Notes: generated by a model not told the origin, from the letters alone. Shown: positions 11,233-23,488, counted from the stretch's first letter. The stretch: 64,000 nt of DNA from Inonotus obliquus (GCA_032164295.1 JAJHTX010000011.1:1178001-1242000); one strand, 5' to 3'. Made by a program: numbers and translations.

Positions 11233-12444
11233 GACGGAGATTTGATGGACTCGTCTGGGCTGGTACGGGTGGGTTTGACGGATATCGGCCGGACCTTATA
11301 TGCGTCTCAGCTAGGCGGCAGAGTGGCAGAGTGGCGGTGGCAGGGCATCGATGTTATCCGCCGGTGCTGGTGTACGCGTCATACCGTATGAAATGAATTC
11401 TGAAGGGTGAAACAAATTGTACAATATTCATGTAATTTTGGGCTCAGCCTCAGGTCGGACAGTACTAGCACCAGTCTTAGTCGTCCAAGCAGTACTTCAT
11501 TTCTTGTCCTCAATTTTAATCATCGTTTTCTCGGAATCTCCTCGACCTCCCACCCCAGTAGGGCCATTCTGGAGCTCTGCAAAAATAGAAAGGCACTCTA
11601 TGCCAAGTGAACGACGGACGCCGTGATTGAGTTCATCCCACTCCTTCCACTCTTACTACCATCAGCAAATTGCACCCAGACTCGGATTGTGCCAAACTTG
11701 CAACAATCCGCACCCGTATGTTGTTATCAAGTAATCGCCTTTCATGGGCGGAAAGCACCTACAACGGTAAGCTAGATCCAACAAGGCGCCGCCTGGCGCG
11801 AGCCTAGAATGTACCACTAGTGCAGTGAAGGGCAGAATACAAGGCCGACGAGACCGAAACACGTGGTTTACCATCACTGATGCGCGTGCAGAGAACACTG
11901 AGCAGTGAACAATCATCAAACAAACGCATCAGATTTTTCGCTGTTATTGTTCGTCGTCCAATGATAATCTGAGCTCGCGCCGGCCTTGGCCCTGTAGCGA
12001 CCTTCACTGCATGCTACCAATGAAGTATTTCACATCAACATAATTGACTCCTCGGTTTTATTTATAATGGGCTTCTATTCTCTGTCGCCTGTCTTTTTTC
12101 CCTCCTCTTTCCCTCTGTTGCCTCGCTCCTCTCTCCTTGCAGTCCATCTGGCTGGCTGCCCGTCTATCTACCTGAAGTCTGCTATTGCTATCCGCCCGGG
12201 CCAGAGCGCACGCTCAGGAAAGAACAAGAACAAAAACAAAAGACTTTTTGACGACGCACGACAACTCGCTCGAAGCGATCAAAGAGGCTTTGTTTTTTTG
12301 CTTAGCTGCATTCTATCCACTTCGTAGCCCGCACGCATCCACATCCGTATCTCTGAAGTGGCCTTTGCTAGACAAGACAAGTACTAGTATCGTCGACTCT
12401 CTTTCTACTCCGAACGACGATTGAAACCAACGAAAACTACCATC
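11233..12444. other. Intergenic region
   Basis: No gene can be supported. A TTTATAATGG sequence at about 12059 and pyrimidine-rich stretches at about 12080-12150 would fit the promoter and leader of the gene starting at 12445. Open frames up to 90 codons occur but show no family features. Confidence 0.45.
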
Positions 12445-13608
12445 ATGCTTTGCTCAACGACGAATCGCATTGTCCTATCTGTGAGTCACACATGCAGTTT
12501 TCCACTGCTTATTCGCGTGATTTGATTGACAAACAATGTGCATAGGGCTCACCTTCAACATGCGCGCTTGACACGAGCATCACACCTCTGCCATCCTTCC
12601 TTCTTATCGGCTTCCTCGTAGTTTACGTCCCAACATACTTCTTCCTCTCACGGCACGCTGAAAGCTCGTCTTCCAACAATTCAAGCACGTCTAATCCCAA
12701 CTCTAAACCAACTTACGCGTCTTACGGGTACTCATCTCCTTCAGAATCTCCTTCACGAAGACTCGGGTTAAATACAGGGTTACCGAAATGGCTTCATTGG
12801 GCGTATGTTGCGCTTGTAGTCTGCTTACTTGGGTTGCGCATCCTTGAAATCGCGAGGCTTGTTGTTGCGAATATGGGAGTTGGGTTACTACCGGTTACGA
12901 TTATCGTGAACGTGGTCAACATCATGATGATAGCGTTTGAATGTTCAAGTTGCGGAATGGGGAGGTCGAGGAATCGCGCTGTTTCTGCTGTTCGTGTTCT
13001 TTCATCACATCTTTCCCTCTGGTGGATTCACCGACGTTAAACTGATGGGAATTACAGAGCCTTGCCATGTATTGGGCGCTTTCGACTGTCCTCGAGTCAA
13101 TAAAGGTCACACGCCTAGCATCGTACAATGCGCTGCATCCTGCGAAGGACACAGCTTATCCTTCATCTGATTGGCTTCTTGACAACGGATGTATGGTTAG
13201 TGTTGTCGAAGTTTCATCTCCATCTCTTGATTTTCTCACCACCCGTCGTCTTCGACGTTTATTTATCCGTACTCCTATCACTCAATACCTCCCTATCCGT
13301 CTACACCCACTGGACACGTCGGTTGTCCACCTACCGTGTCTGATCTCATCTTATTTCATCTCATCTCATCTATCATCTGTCCATCTATTTTGATTCCGAT
13401 GCTGATCGTACCTCTCGTATTTTTACAGCTCGGTCTTATGGTTATATTCCTTTTCATCGAAGGAACATACCTCGTCCTACGTTGTCGATCTTCTTACCTC
13501 CCAACTTCACCTCCAATGAAAGAAAGGAGCATCAGTAACCCTCGACCGCTATCAGAATACGAGATCAATCCTGTTCTTTATATGGATGAACGGAAAGGCG
13601 GTGTATGA
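12445..13608 (+). CDS. Multi-span membrane protein, possibly TMD0-like, unknown function
   Basis: Exon 1 (12445-12480, ending GTGAGT) joins an exon from about 12547 that encodes two hydrophobic spans (LPSFLLIGFLVVYVPTYFFL and HWAYVALVVCLLGL) separated by a Ser-rich loop. Further downstream are a span GIALFLLFVFF (about 12970-12993), the block 13058-13196 (MYWALSTVLESIKVTRL through YPSSDWLLDNGCM) and a last exon 13431-13608 that starts with LGLMVIFLFIEGTYLVLR and ends ERKGGV. The last junction, 13196 to 13431, is phase 0 and clear. The junctions between 12890 and 13058 are my best guess. YPSSDxLLDN followed by a hydrophobic span resembles the N-terminal membrane domain of ABCC transporters, but no ATP-binding cassette follows. 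Four or five spans and a short cytosolic tail are predicted. Function unknown. Confidence 0.5.
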
Positions 13609-13646
13609 TGATGATGGGGTCGGTGCGAAAAGCTGAGAATTGAACG

Positions 13647-14096
13647 ATGTCCTTTGATGTGATTTCCAAATATCCTCTCACTTCTAGAGCCTATCCTTTG
13701 GGACTCTCCTCCCTCCCTCTCATACTCGCTCCCTCAATCAGTTTAGGCACGATGATCATGATCTTTCTTTTCTTCTTCGGTTCGGGGAAGTCACCGGCTG
13801 AGCTAGTGATGAGACCGTTTTACGTAATTGTATTATTATGTACGCATGGACTTGGACTAGTACTATTATGGTATGTAGTGTACGTAATTTCTATTTCTTT
13901 CCTTCGGCTTCAACGTTTCTTGCTGTCTTTGAAAGAAAGAAGCCGTCGTGCGCTTTGTGCTTCTCGTCCAGTTGTTATAACTTTATTTACCCTCTCACAT
14001 CCCACCGTTTCCAAGGCAACAGTATTGATAACGGATGACAAAATCTCAATCTTAGACAAAGTGGACAATGACGACTCCGCTTTTATGATCAACTAA
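13647..14096 (+). CDS. Uncertain ORF with two hydrophobic stretches
   Basis: An open frame of 149 codons with hydrophobic segments (LGTMIMIFLFFF and VIVLLCTHGLGLVLLWYVVYVI). It starts 38 nt after the stop of the preceding membrane-protein gene on the same strand. It could be a further exon of that gene if its last exon splices onward (an acceptor TTCTAG ends at about 13687), a separate gene, or chance. There is no recognisable family signature and composition is the only evidence. Confidence 0.2.
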   Translation: MSFDVISKYPLTSRAYPLGLSSLPLILAPSISLGTMIMIFLFFFGSGKSPAELVMRPFYVIVLLCTHGLGLVLLWYVVYVISISFLRLQRFLLSLKERSRRALCASRPVVITLFTLSHPTVSKATVLITDDKISILDKVDNDDSAFMIN

Positions 14097-15408
14097 TTAT
14101 ATCACCTCTTCAAAACTCGGACGATGCATATGGCCAATGGCCACCAAAGATGTTACGGTGCTGTACTTAATGATAGTTTCTAATTGTGTATATCTTGTAC
14201 TCTTCCCAATTCCCAAAACGGTAGTAGTGGCAATAGAATGGGTGCCTCGATCTGTATTCGTACTTTTAGAGTCCAGACCGAACACTATTATCAAGCCAGA
14301 AATAGGTAGAAATGAGTTTTTTGAGAACGCATTGGCATTGAGTGAAGTCCGTATGCTCCTCTGAATCTGGTTCTCTGAGAAATACAATGAACAAGAGCAC
14401 GAGAAAGAAAGGAATTAGGAATTGGAAACCAATGTAGATTTGTTGTTGCGTTTTTGCCTTGCAGAGTGTCCCGACACTGAGACTGAGATCGCTGGGCTGT
14501 GTTTAAGAGTCCTCGATCGAATGAAGAGATTGAGTTGGCCACATGCCGAAGAAGCCGAAGAAGATCGTGAGAAATAGTCATGTGATGCGACTATCGGTCA
14601 ATGTTCGGCTTTTCCCTTCCACACTCAGATCTCAATCTCATAAAGATCATCCATACCCCTCCCTCGTAAGATAAACCCAAAAAATTAAGAGAGAAAAGGT
14701 AAGACTCGTGATACAAAGGAAAGCCACGCGTTTTTCCATTGTCATGGATGATTTCCAAACTCGGGAAGTCGATCGAAGGACCAGACGTTTCTTGCCGTAC
14801 AACATTGTCACTGTCCCTTCTGCCTAGCTCGATAGGTACCCCTTAGAGTTAGAATGTACTGAGATCTGTAGATCCGGGAATCCATGGGCCCCTCTCCCGT
14901 ATTTTTCCCTCCCTGGTCCTCACGTTCACCATGCACTCATAGGTATGTCTCAGATCTCTTTTGACTTTGGAATCACTTTATTGAATCTTGAGCTATCGTT
15001 ACTTTGACGGGGTCTATTATCTAGACAAGATTGTGAGAGATTCTGATTCTCTAATCTCATGGTCAAGGTCTCAGTTTAGTCGACGGGTGGTCTTAGCTCG
15101 GTTCCCCTAATTTCACCATTTTTACCCTATTTTACACCCGCTCAGAATCAGGTCCATACTTGAGATTGAGATTCCTACCACTGACGAACACATTCTTGCG
15201 CGCTGGTAAGTGAGCATTTTAATCGGCTTTACCTTTCTCAGAGATTACTTTCTTAAATCGTACATACTCCATATCTTCGAGACAAAGTACTAGTAGCTTC
15301 CGGGCTTGGGTAACTGACAAATCTCATAAGGGAGTAGGACCCTTTGTTGTTCCTCTCTTCACTCTTCAACGAACGACTCTCATCATCGTGTTCTCGGTAA
15401 CTCGTAAC
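14097..15408. other. Intergenic region upstream of the PAS-domain gene
   Basis: No gene can be supported. The second half is pyrimidine-rich and has several intron-like GTAAG/TAG pairs, which suggests a long, possibly spliced 5' leader for the gene beginning at 15409. Confidence 0.4.
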
Positions 15409-17107
15409 ATGCATCTATCAAGGATTGTAAACCCTCCAGAGGAAACAGAGGAGCCAACTGCGACTTCTCCTCAGCGTTCTCGTGGTTCTAGTATCGGATC
15501 TGCGGGAGGAGCCTCTTCCGCTCGCGGATCATCAGCTGAACCCGAAGAGGTTGAAGAAGAAGAAAGCGACGATATGAATACACCTTCTCTTTCCTTCAGT
15601 AAGCTCGCGATTTACGATTATTCCGACAGTGGGAAGCTAACGGATTGCAGTTGTGTGCATGGAAGCTAAAGAGGAGGTAAACGTCTTCTCTTTGCTTGTT
15701 TCGTGGGCAGGAGATGAACTGAATCTATCGCTTTCTTCAGGGCAAGGTTTGCTACGTATCTCCGTCTGTATACGACGTAATCGGTAAGCTATCACGACTC
15801 TATTTTCACTTATAGCGTGGGTTAATCGGTCCTATGCGGTTAGGATGGGAAGTAGAGCAAGTCATCGGCACGCCTGCAGCCAACTACTGCCATCCTGACG
15901 ATGTCGCCGATCTCTACAGAGCATACCAGTATGTATATTCAAACTTACGTGCAGTCGATATTGACAGAAGTACAGAGAGATGATATCGGAGGACAAGGCT
16001 GCTTGTCTGATGTACCATCGTGTGCCCTTCAAAGATATGAGCAAGGGATATCAACTTTGCTCAGTCGTAAGTACCATTTTCGTATAGACTTGATTAGTTC
16101 TGAAGGCGTAATGAATAGAGCATTACGAGGGTGGGATTGCACCTTATCGGCGCATGTTCCCCCGCGACGTCTGCGACGAAAGCCATGCACAATGCATCGA
16201 CTGCATCCGAGATAATCGTTATCACCCCGTCGGCCGCCCGATTAGCCTTCAGAGTGAGTGAACGCCAAACCGATGTGTTGATCTAACGTCCTCGTCCTCC
16301 CCTTCGTTCAGAGATGGAATGTACCTTCTGCCCCTCCCATGTCAGCGTCTTCGTCAGGACAATCTACATCCTCAAGAGAAACCACACCTGAGGCAGCCAC
16401 AACCTCTACGACAACCTCATCACCAGGAGTCGAAGCCGACGAACTCGCAGACAGCTTCCATCGATTAAACTTGACTCAACCATCACAACCAGATCCCGTC
16501 AAACGCGTCGCCTTCGTCATCAACCGATTCTCACGAGACGTCCCTATAATCTACTGCACGAACGATGATATTATACCAAGATCCCTCGTACTTGGTAGAT
16601 CGTTCTTTGACTTTGTCGTACAAAATGATGAAGTTCGAGTTCGTCAGGCGATTGATGCGGTGAAGGCATGGGGTGTTAATGAGGGGGGTACACCGGCTGA
16701 AGGTGGATTTGCGTTTAACAGGTTTCATATGACTTTGAAAGGCCGTGATTCCAGGTGAGGAACCTTTCCCCCGGTCTCTACTGCCTCAATATGAGACGTA
16801 GACCCGAACGACTTCCTTATCATTCGGCCTAACAATTCTTCCTTTCCTTTCCTACAGCGGTCGCTCCGAAACCGAAAGCTCACGCAAAAGACGTTCACTG
16901 CACGCCATGGCACCCTATTCCACCACAGAATCTATTGAAGCTTCCGCAAAACGCAGTAAAGGAAAACATCGAACTACATCAGAACGAGGTATCAACGCAC
17001 CAGTCAAAGAAGTTATCCTCGTCGATTCCATTTTCTCGCCTCAGTCCGATGGTATCATTGTCATCATACGACCAGCTTTGCAGAGGGATGGTAAGGCTTG
17101 GACGTAA
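15409..17107 (+). CDS. PAS-domain-containing protein
   Basis: At least eight exons can be followed from ATG 15409 to TAA 17105-17107, including 15409-15598, 15651-15676, and a last exon of about 16859-17107. After an acidic, Ser-rich leader of about 60 residues the reading enters a PAS-type fold: KVCYVSPSVYDVIGWEVEQV, then NYCHPDDVADLYRAYQ and MYHRVPFKDMSKGYQLCSV. This matches the strand-helix pattern of PAS sensors. A Cys cluster CDESHAQCIDC follows, then a disordered Ser/Thr linker and a second PAS-like segment (VINRFSRDVPIIYCTNDD to FFDFVVQNDEVRVRQAI). A basic stretch SSRKRRS near the C-terminus could be a nuclear localisation signal. PAS proteins of this form in basidiomycetes are presumed sensory or regulatory. 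No conserved flavin-binding Cys of the LOV type (NCRFLQ) is visible, so a photoreceptor role is not supported. Confidence 0.72.
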
Positions 17108-19138
17108 CTCCAGGCTGGAAGGACCAAGTACATATCCATGACCGCGGCGTGTGGCTTTTCTCCTCGCTTCAACGGGTGCTTTTATCTTTTGTCTAGTGGA
17201 TCCGAGTCTACCCACATGCTTCATTCTCATTCTCTGTTTTGGCTCTTTCACTTTCTCATGATGAAGGGTAACGGCGATAACGAATACATAACGTCTAGTA
17301 GAGAAAACGATTTGTTGCATTGTATCATTGTATCAAGTGCTCCTCACAGTACCCGTTCATCCTCGAGGACGCCCCATTTTTTTTCTTTAGCTCTCCCCCC
17401 CAAAAAACCCTTGCGGAATTCATACTTCACTTCTCCGTCCATTAGTCTATTGGTCGTGTGTACTGATATAGAACTGATTCAGCTGAAAGGTCTTGGCCGA
17501 AATATCATGCATCAATTAAATGGAGAGATGGAAACAAAGGGGGAGATTGGCAACAATTTGTGAATTAGATTTCCAGTGATTGTATTCGTTGTGTTGGTTT
17601 ATGAATACAGAATAGGACTTGGTGCTTGTTGAGGTGACAGGAAGATTCCTTGGACTCAGATCTGTCTTGAATCTGGATAAACGGACAATCATTCCGAGTC
17701 CGAGAATCGTCTACCGATAACGCACATGTGATCCCCTTCATTCAAATCTCTCCACTATCTTTCCATCTCACCTTCGTAATTTCCCTCCCACCGGCGCGGT
17801 TCTTCCCCTTCCCACCCTTCCATCCAATCCCAAGAAAGGTGTTTGAATCTGACTCAGATCTGTTACGAGTCATAGTCTTGTTCCCTTGACCGTTTCGCTC
17901 TTTTGGCTTTCAGGTCTTAGTTAGATCTATCAGTCGGATCTGCTCAACGACACAGAATGGAAATTCTTGGATAAAGGAAATGTAAAGGGGCGCGAGGATG
18001 CAATACTATTAGATAATGCTAATGAAGTGTGTAAGGTAAGAAGAAGAGACAGACGGGGAGAGGGGTATGAATAGGAGAGGCATGGATTTTGCGAGGAAAC
18101 TTCTTGGCACTCTAAGATACGCAAAACTAGTCAGATTCGAGATCCAGCGCACACACACGAAACGAGTTCTGTGGCGAACTAGTAGTAATTCAAACCCTTC
18201 CCTTTGTTGGAATTATTGATCCAGCGGTAGAAATGTATGATTTGATTTTGACTGGGTCACCCGGTACCGGAGCATTCGGTGTCGGTGTATTGTAAAGCCG
18301 CAGGATTTGATCATGTCAACGCAGCGACTACCCTTCACAGAGAACGCTGGAGCTCCGCGTTTGAAATATGGAAATTGACGAAAGCCGTGGCCGAAGGATG
18401 TATAACAGGTGGAACAACTGGTAGCAAAGCTGGGGGTATCACTGTAAGGAAGCAGGTGAAAGTGTTGATAGTGATACTATGCACATATGCGCAATGTGCA
18501 TACTGACAGATACTGCGCCCTGGCAGGTACGTGTAATGCAAAGAGGCTTTCCGAAAAGAGGACACTATTAGTATTATGAAGAGATATTACCTGTGAGGGG
18601 TTATGCATATTCCTGTATTCGAAGCCTTGAAACTTACGCAAGATTCGTGTACGTACTAGTACTAGTGTTATCTGTACGATGTCGCAAGAGCAAAGTAAAA
18701 GTGGTTTATGGCGAGGTGATAGATGGTGGTTTGCTATACTTTGCATTAGTGTCATGATGTCTTGAAGCCGCGGAGAAATTGCAAGGAATTTTCCTAGTAA
18801 AAGTGAGCGACATCATAGGATTACGAATCTGAAATTATGAAATAGGAACGCACCCACAGAACCGGGACTGTAAGCTTCATTGGCCATGGTAAAATGACCG
18901 CTGTAGGCGTGCACATAGCAGTAACTTGATGCTCAGCAGCTCACGCGACTGATAAAGAAGCAAAAAAGGTAGTACGTAATCACGCCACGACCAGCCTCAG
19001 TCCGCGCTCGTGCCTGAGCAAAGCTGACATGGCATAAAGCAAAGGCGATGTTCATAAGGCGAGCATACTTCATTTGTTGTCGTACGACCACTAAATAGGG
19101 CCTCACTACCAGCGGTTTTCCTCGAGTACAAGATAACA
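17108..19138. other. Long intergenic region with no supported gene
   Basis: About 2 kb with only short, inconsistent open frames on both strands. I found no splice-linked reading longer than about 100 codons, no TIR-bounded element and no structured RNA that I can defend. Confidence 0.4.
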
Positions 19139-19522
19139 ATGGCCTCCAAGAATCCTTCTGGACAAGGCAAGAAGCCAGAGCCAAAGGGTGTCTATGATCA
19201 TCTGCCAAATATGTCCGAGGAGGAGCGGCGTGATCTGAATGCGAAAGCACGCAGCACGGCGATATTAGTCACTCAACTCTGGAACTCGTGTCCTCCTGGC
19301 GCCTTGAGAGACAAATGGGACTCCGATCTCAATTTTCTCAATAAGGGATTCGATGTCAATAAAGGACCACCTGGCAAAGGCCCAAGTCATCCTCTGATGA
19401 AGAGGTTCAACGAGATAAATGGAGAGGCAATCGCCGCCGCAACGAAAATCATGGAATCAAGCGAGAATGAAGATAAGCAGAAGTGGCAGAAAAGGATCGA
19501 CAAGGCGAAGGATCAGACATGA
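19139..19522 (+). CDS. 127-aa hydrophilic hypothetical protein
   Basis: One uninterrupted exon of 127 residues, starting ATG 19139 in a good context (ACAATGGCC). It is rich in Lys, Asp, Glu and Asn, with no signal peptide or membrane span. The centre carries VTQLWNSCPPGALRDKWDSD, and the last 35 residues (ENEDKQKWQKRIDKAKDQ) would form a helix. I do not recognise the family. Consistent codon use and the start context argue for a real gene, although it is not demonstrably conserved. Confidence 0.5.
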   Translation: MASKNPSGQGKKPEPKGVYDHLPNMSEEERRDLNAKARSTAILVTQLWNSCPPGALRDKWDSDLNFLNKGFDVNKGPPGKGPSHPLMKRFNEINGEAIAAATKIMESSENEDKQKWQKRIDKAKDQT

Positions 19523-19844
19523 CCGGGAACACCAGGAGGGGGGCGATTTACGGTGTTGCTCTGTAGATCTCACATTATACCAGAGCATGTATTACCGTCT
19601 TAAATATATCGTCGTTGAGGTATCCTTGAAAAACGAGATAGCCTGAGGTCGCAATTGATAGGTACAGCGAGTATTAATACGTCACAGGGCTCATACACGG
19701 GTGATGACCTGAAGGCATGCACACTCCCTGCTCTGCTTCGAGCAAAATGCCGTTGAAACAAGTTAGAGTGGTGAACTCGCTCTGTAACATCTAATCAGCT
19801 GAATCAGGTATAGTACATACTTCAAACTTTGCACATTTTCCAAA
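19523..19844. other. Short intergenic region between convergent genes
   Basis: 3' flanks of the 127-aa hypothetical gene and of the Old Yellow Enzyme gene. Nothing else seen. Confidence 0.45.
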
Positions 19845-21604
19845 TCAGAACAGACCCGCAGAAAAAATGGCCACTGTCGCCATGAGTAGAATATAGCCCG
19901 TCCATCTGTTGAGCAGCGCACCGAAATACATCTCCAAAACAAGCAGAACCCAGTTCTCTCCGTATGGCAATTTTTGAGTCAGTGCGAGCCGACGCATCGC
20001 AACAACGTACCAGGAAATACCGATACCGGCACCAACAAGTCGTGGCCACCAGTCTGGTGAGGAGGGCTCCGGTGATGGCTCTGTTTCCCAGTTCCATAGC
20101 TCGCCGTTCGTTCCACCATCGTTAGTTCCGTCAATCCGCTCCCATGTCTTTGCTTCTTCGCAGTAGGCGTGAAGTAGATTAGGCAGCACAGGCTGGAGAA
20201 CTGCAAGGCGAGCAACCCCGAGGAGATGAGCATGACCTCGATTGATCACACGAGAGAATTGAGCGCGGGTGCGAAGTCCGCCAGTTAGCATTATCAGCGG
20301 AGGTTTCCTGCTTAGCGAAGAAGCATGTATTCCTCGTTCAACAGCCTGAACTGCTATGCGCGAAAATGATTCGAAGAATGCTTGACGTGGCAAGGCCTTC
20401 TGCATAAACTCTGATCGGGTGAGATGAGTAATGGGGTCTCCGAGAAACGGAAAGGACGCAAACTTACCAGGAGTCTCATAATCACCCCCACTGATCTCTA
20501 TAAAATCAACCCCCGCACCATCCCATTGCCACAATCCAATGTTCGCGAGATGCTCTGCCCCGTCTGCTTCATTTAGTCCACCTGTTGTATAGTCCGCAGT
20601 GTTCACTTTGACCCCGACTATGAAGTTTCTGGGTACCGCAGTGCGAATTGCTTGAATAATGTCATGCAAGAAGGCCAGAGGTTCAGCATATTTGTCAGTC
20701 CGAAGATTTGTTTTTCGCGATATGAATTGCGCTATAAGGTCTGATGTTGTTCTGGTCAGCAGATACGCCATAAGAACGATAAACAAAAAACGCACATCCA
20801 TGTGCAGCGTGAATCTGGACACCATCAAATCCACATTTGTATGCAAGGCGTGCACCCCGTACGAAACCGTCGATTACTTCTCCTATGAGCCGCCCATCCA
20901 TAGCACACGCCCTTTGAAACAGTATAGCATTCGACAACCGCGTCAGAAAACTGTCATCTCGTCGTCGCGACTCTGATGAATCTCCAACTCGCGTTGCACT
21001 TGCCGAGAGAGGAGGTTGGAGGAAAGGCCAACGTCCGCCTAGAACGTTAGGCGATTGTCGGCCAGCATGGTTCAACTGCATTATCGCGAGAGGTCGCATC
21101 TTCTCTTCGCCTTTATTTTTGTCACCTGCTCCAGCACCGTGGTCCTTCATACAGTCTGCGAGTTGTCTAAAGGGTTCCACGCTCTCTTCCGAAATTTGCG
21201 CGGGCACGACCATATCTGCACCGAGGGACAGATGCGTCCTCGAGACTTGGACATTCCCGGTAATGATCATACCCCAGCCGCCTCTAGCCCAGTTCGCGTA
21301 TAGACCGTAATGTCCAGGATTTGGCGGACCACCGAAGAAGGAAGCGAGATGTTCGTACATTGCTGCCTACGGACAGACAATCTTAACGCGTACCAGGCGG
21401 CAATCCGTCGAGACTCACTTTTACAAGCCTATTTTGGAGTATTCGACCACAGGGCAGCTGTATAGGTGACAATACCTCGCTGAGATGGGCTGCATTGTCT
21501 TTAGCGTCAGCGGTTACATTGACTTCATCCTGAATTGGGGAGATGCTATGAGTCGAGCGACGATGAGATGGATGAAAGTAATGGTGACCATGGCACGCGA
21601 TCAC
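19845..21604 (-). CDS. Old Yellow Enzyme family NADH:flavin oxidoreductase with C-terminal membrane segments
   Basis: These FMN enzymes reduce activated C=C bonds with NAD(P)H. Four exons join in frame to 531 residues: 21604-21419, 21366-20796, 20740-20468 and 20410-19845. The N-terminal barrel motif NRLVKAAMYEHLA is followed by ARGGWGMIITGNVQV and QLNHAGRQSP, then the catalytic-face HAAHGY (residues 248-253). The Tyr codon of HAAHGY is split by an intron, and LIAQF follows. EISGGDYET and LTGGLRTR, typical of the FMN phosphate site, come later. The FMN barrel ends at about residue 430. The remaining 90 residues are unusual: a Pro/Glu linker, then two hydrophobic spans (LVGAGIGISWYVVAM and TGYILLMATVAIFSAG), which suggest attachment to a membrane. 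Start at 21604 is the first ATG of the exon; an alternative upstream exon cannot be excluded. The physiological substrate is unknown. Confidence 0.86.
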
Positions 21605-21850
21605 CGTCTCGCTTTCGTGCTAAGTTGAGGTGAGAAAGTCCGCTATGAAAACACTTTCATGTCGATTCAGTGTGGAGTAGACTGGTAGTGGTGGTTGCAG
21701 AGAGAAAGATCGACGGAATTACGCGCAACAAAAACCCCTCCAGACCTCGAAATATTACATATTCCATACAAGAGTTGCTTTATACAGCAATTGATAGAGA
21801 ATTTCTGCGGCAAGAAATGACAGTACAATAAAAATACGAAAGCACGAGCA

Positions 21851-23096
21851 TCAACCATCGCCATCACCGTCTTTGCTCTCGGTACCCGCGCCTGAGGTAT
21901 GTTTAAGTACTAGCTTTGGCATTGGACCAGAGGAACCTTCTGAGTCCTCCTGCCTATCATCCACTTCTTGCTTCAGACCCTGTTTTCCTAATGCGACAGG
22001 GATCCTGGCATTCGGAGCGCTCTGATGTAGACCAGGATGGTTAATATTGTCGAGACGTTGCGGGCTCAACTTCGGCCGACTTGGAGAGGAACTCGCGGTA
22101 CCTCCCCCCTTCTCTCTCAGAGAGCGGACCGTCTCCTTGCGTCGGTCTAGAATGACACACAGATCGTGCCGGATCTTCTCCCACTCTGGGAACGCAAAAA
22201 AAATCCAGACAGTAAGAAGGGCGCCTCCATCAGTTCCGGTACTGCATCCTACCTTCTTCTGTCAGCTCTTGAGGTTCCTCAACCAGCTGCCACCACCGTG
22301 CCCGCGCCTTGAGCTGGTCATATTGATCCCGCTCGATGAGTCTCCCGTTGTAGCCAAGACCAGCAAGTCGAGCGAAGATTCTTTCATGAACGAGTGTCAG
22401 ATTTGACACAGCGTAGCCAGAATCTCGACACCTACTCATTTCGCCGCTCTTCAATCAGACGTTTCTGATTCTCCACCTTCATTAACGCTCTTCAGAGGGA
22501 AGTCTATTTAACGGATGTCACTCGCGCCGTAAACTTCAGCACTGACTCTTGCCGTCGTTCCTCATGCGTGGCCTTCAATCGTTCAAGATCCGACACCTTC
22601 ACCTCACGCTTTGTTCCCGGGCTGTACTGTGCCAGAATGGCTTCCGCTTCCAGCACGGCCTTGCTAGGTGAATAGCCTGGCTCCTGTGCCTCTGGTGGTA
22701 ATCATTTAGCACTAATAACCAAATGAGCAAGAACTGGGTATCACCAATACCTTCTATCCTCCTCCTCTTGGGGGTTGTGTAAGAAACCTCTGACCTACTT
22801 TGCTCCTCTACCTCACCCGCCTCGGCCTTGTTGGATGCCCTACGCGCCCTGTATGTCCTTGGTGTCCTAAGATTCTTGGGCGAAGAGGAAGCCTTAGACT
22901 CTTCCTGGTATTCGTTGTCATCTGATGGCCCGTCTCGTCTCGTCTGGCAAGGATCAACATTAGCAATTAGATACATCGAGAGTAAGAATCTATTCATACC
23001 ATGGATAAAGCTTATTGAGACGGTGAAGAAGAAGTGGCTCAAGGGGGAATTGCGTGTGAGGCGGGTAAACACATGTAAACAACTCGAGTCGCTCAT
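21851..23096 (-). CDS. Charged, coiled-coil hypothetical protein, probably nuclear (exon model incomplete)
   Basis: A multi-exon minus-strand gene of unknown family. Starting near ATG 23096, short exons give a leader with VFTRLTRNSPL. Next is an acidic and basic stretch with TPRTYRARRASNKAE and TPKRRRIEG, which would serve as a nuclear localisation signal. A helical region follows (EAEAILAQYSPGTKREVKVSDLERL-type), then KVENQKRLIEERR and RIFARLAGLGYNG with RARWWQLVEEPQELT. The final exon, EWEKIRHDLCVILDRRKETVRSL, runs into a Ser/Pro/Gly-rich tail ending at 21851-21853. The first junction (about 23000 to 22953) does not keep frame with the donor I expect, so the N-terminus is uncertain. It lies head-to-tail with the Old Yellow Enzyme gene about 250 bp away. 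Confidence 0.5.
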
Positions 23097-23467
23097 CACT
23101 GTTGGCCGTTGACTGTCATGTTGAGTGCCCGCGCAAAATGCTTGCACATCCTCTTAGCCCGTTAATTCTCTCTTTATGTGCGCGAATTCTGGCTAACTAA
23201 TCTTGTGTGCTCCTGTGCTCTCGTCCTTGATCTTCTTGGACGTTGCCTAGCTGCCCGACTTTCGTGACCGTGAACAGCATCTTCGGAAGAACGACAACGT
23301 AGTGCATGGTCTTTGGTCTTTGCTGATCTCGAGGAGTACTTCCTGCGTCTCGCGTTAATGGGATGCTTTAGTGTTCACTGCATCAAGAGGTAACCTATCA
23401 CTCTCGATGCTGCACTCGCACGCAAACATACAGGTTCTTATTCGGCATAGATAGATTGAGCCCAGCT

Positions 23468-23488
23468 CACACCCGGGCCCCGGGTGTG
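23468..23488. repeat. 21-bp GC-rich palindrome
   Basis: CACACCCGGG and its exact reverse complement CCCGGGTGTG are separated by one C. It lies about 80 bp left of the truncated hAT-like copy. It could be a small hairpin or a binding site for a dimeric factor. No function is shown by the sequence. Confidence 0.6.

Noticed and set aside
13067..13393. Alternative frames through 13197-13430 that look like membrane spans
   Set aside because: The GTTAGT donor at 13197 and the TTTTTACAG acceptor at 13430 join two conserved blocks in phase, so this stretch is best read as an intron.
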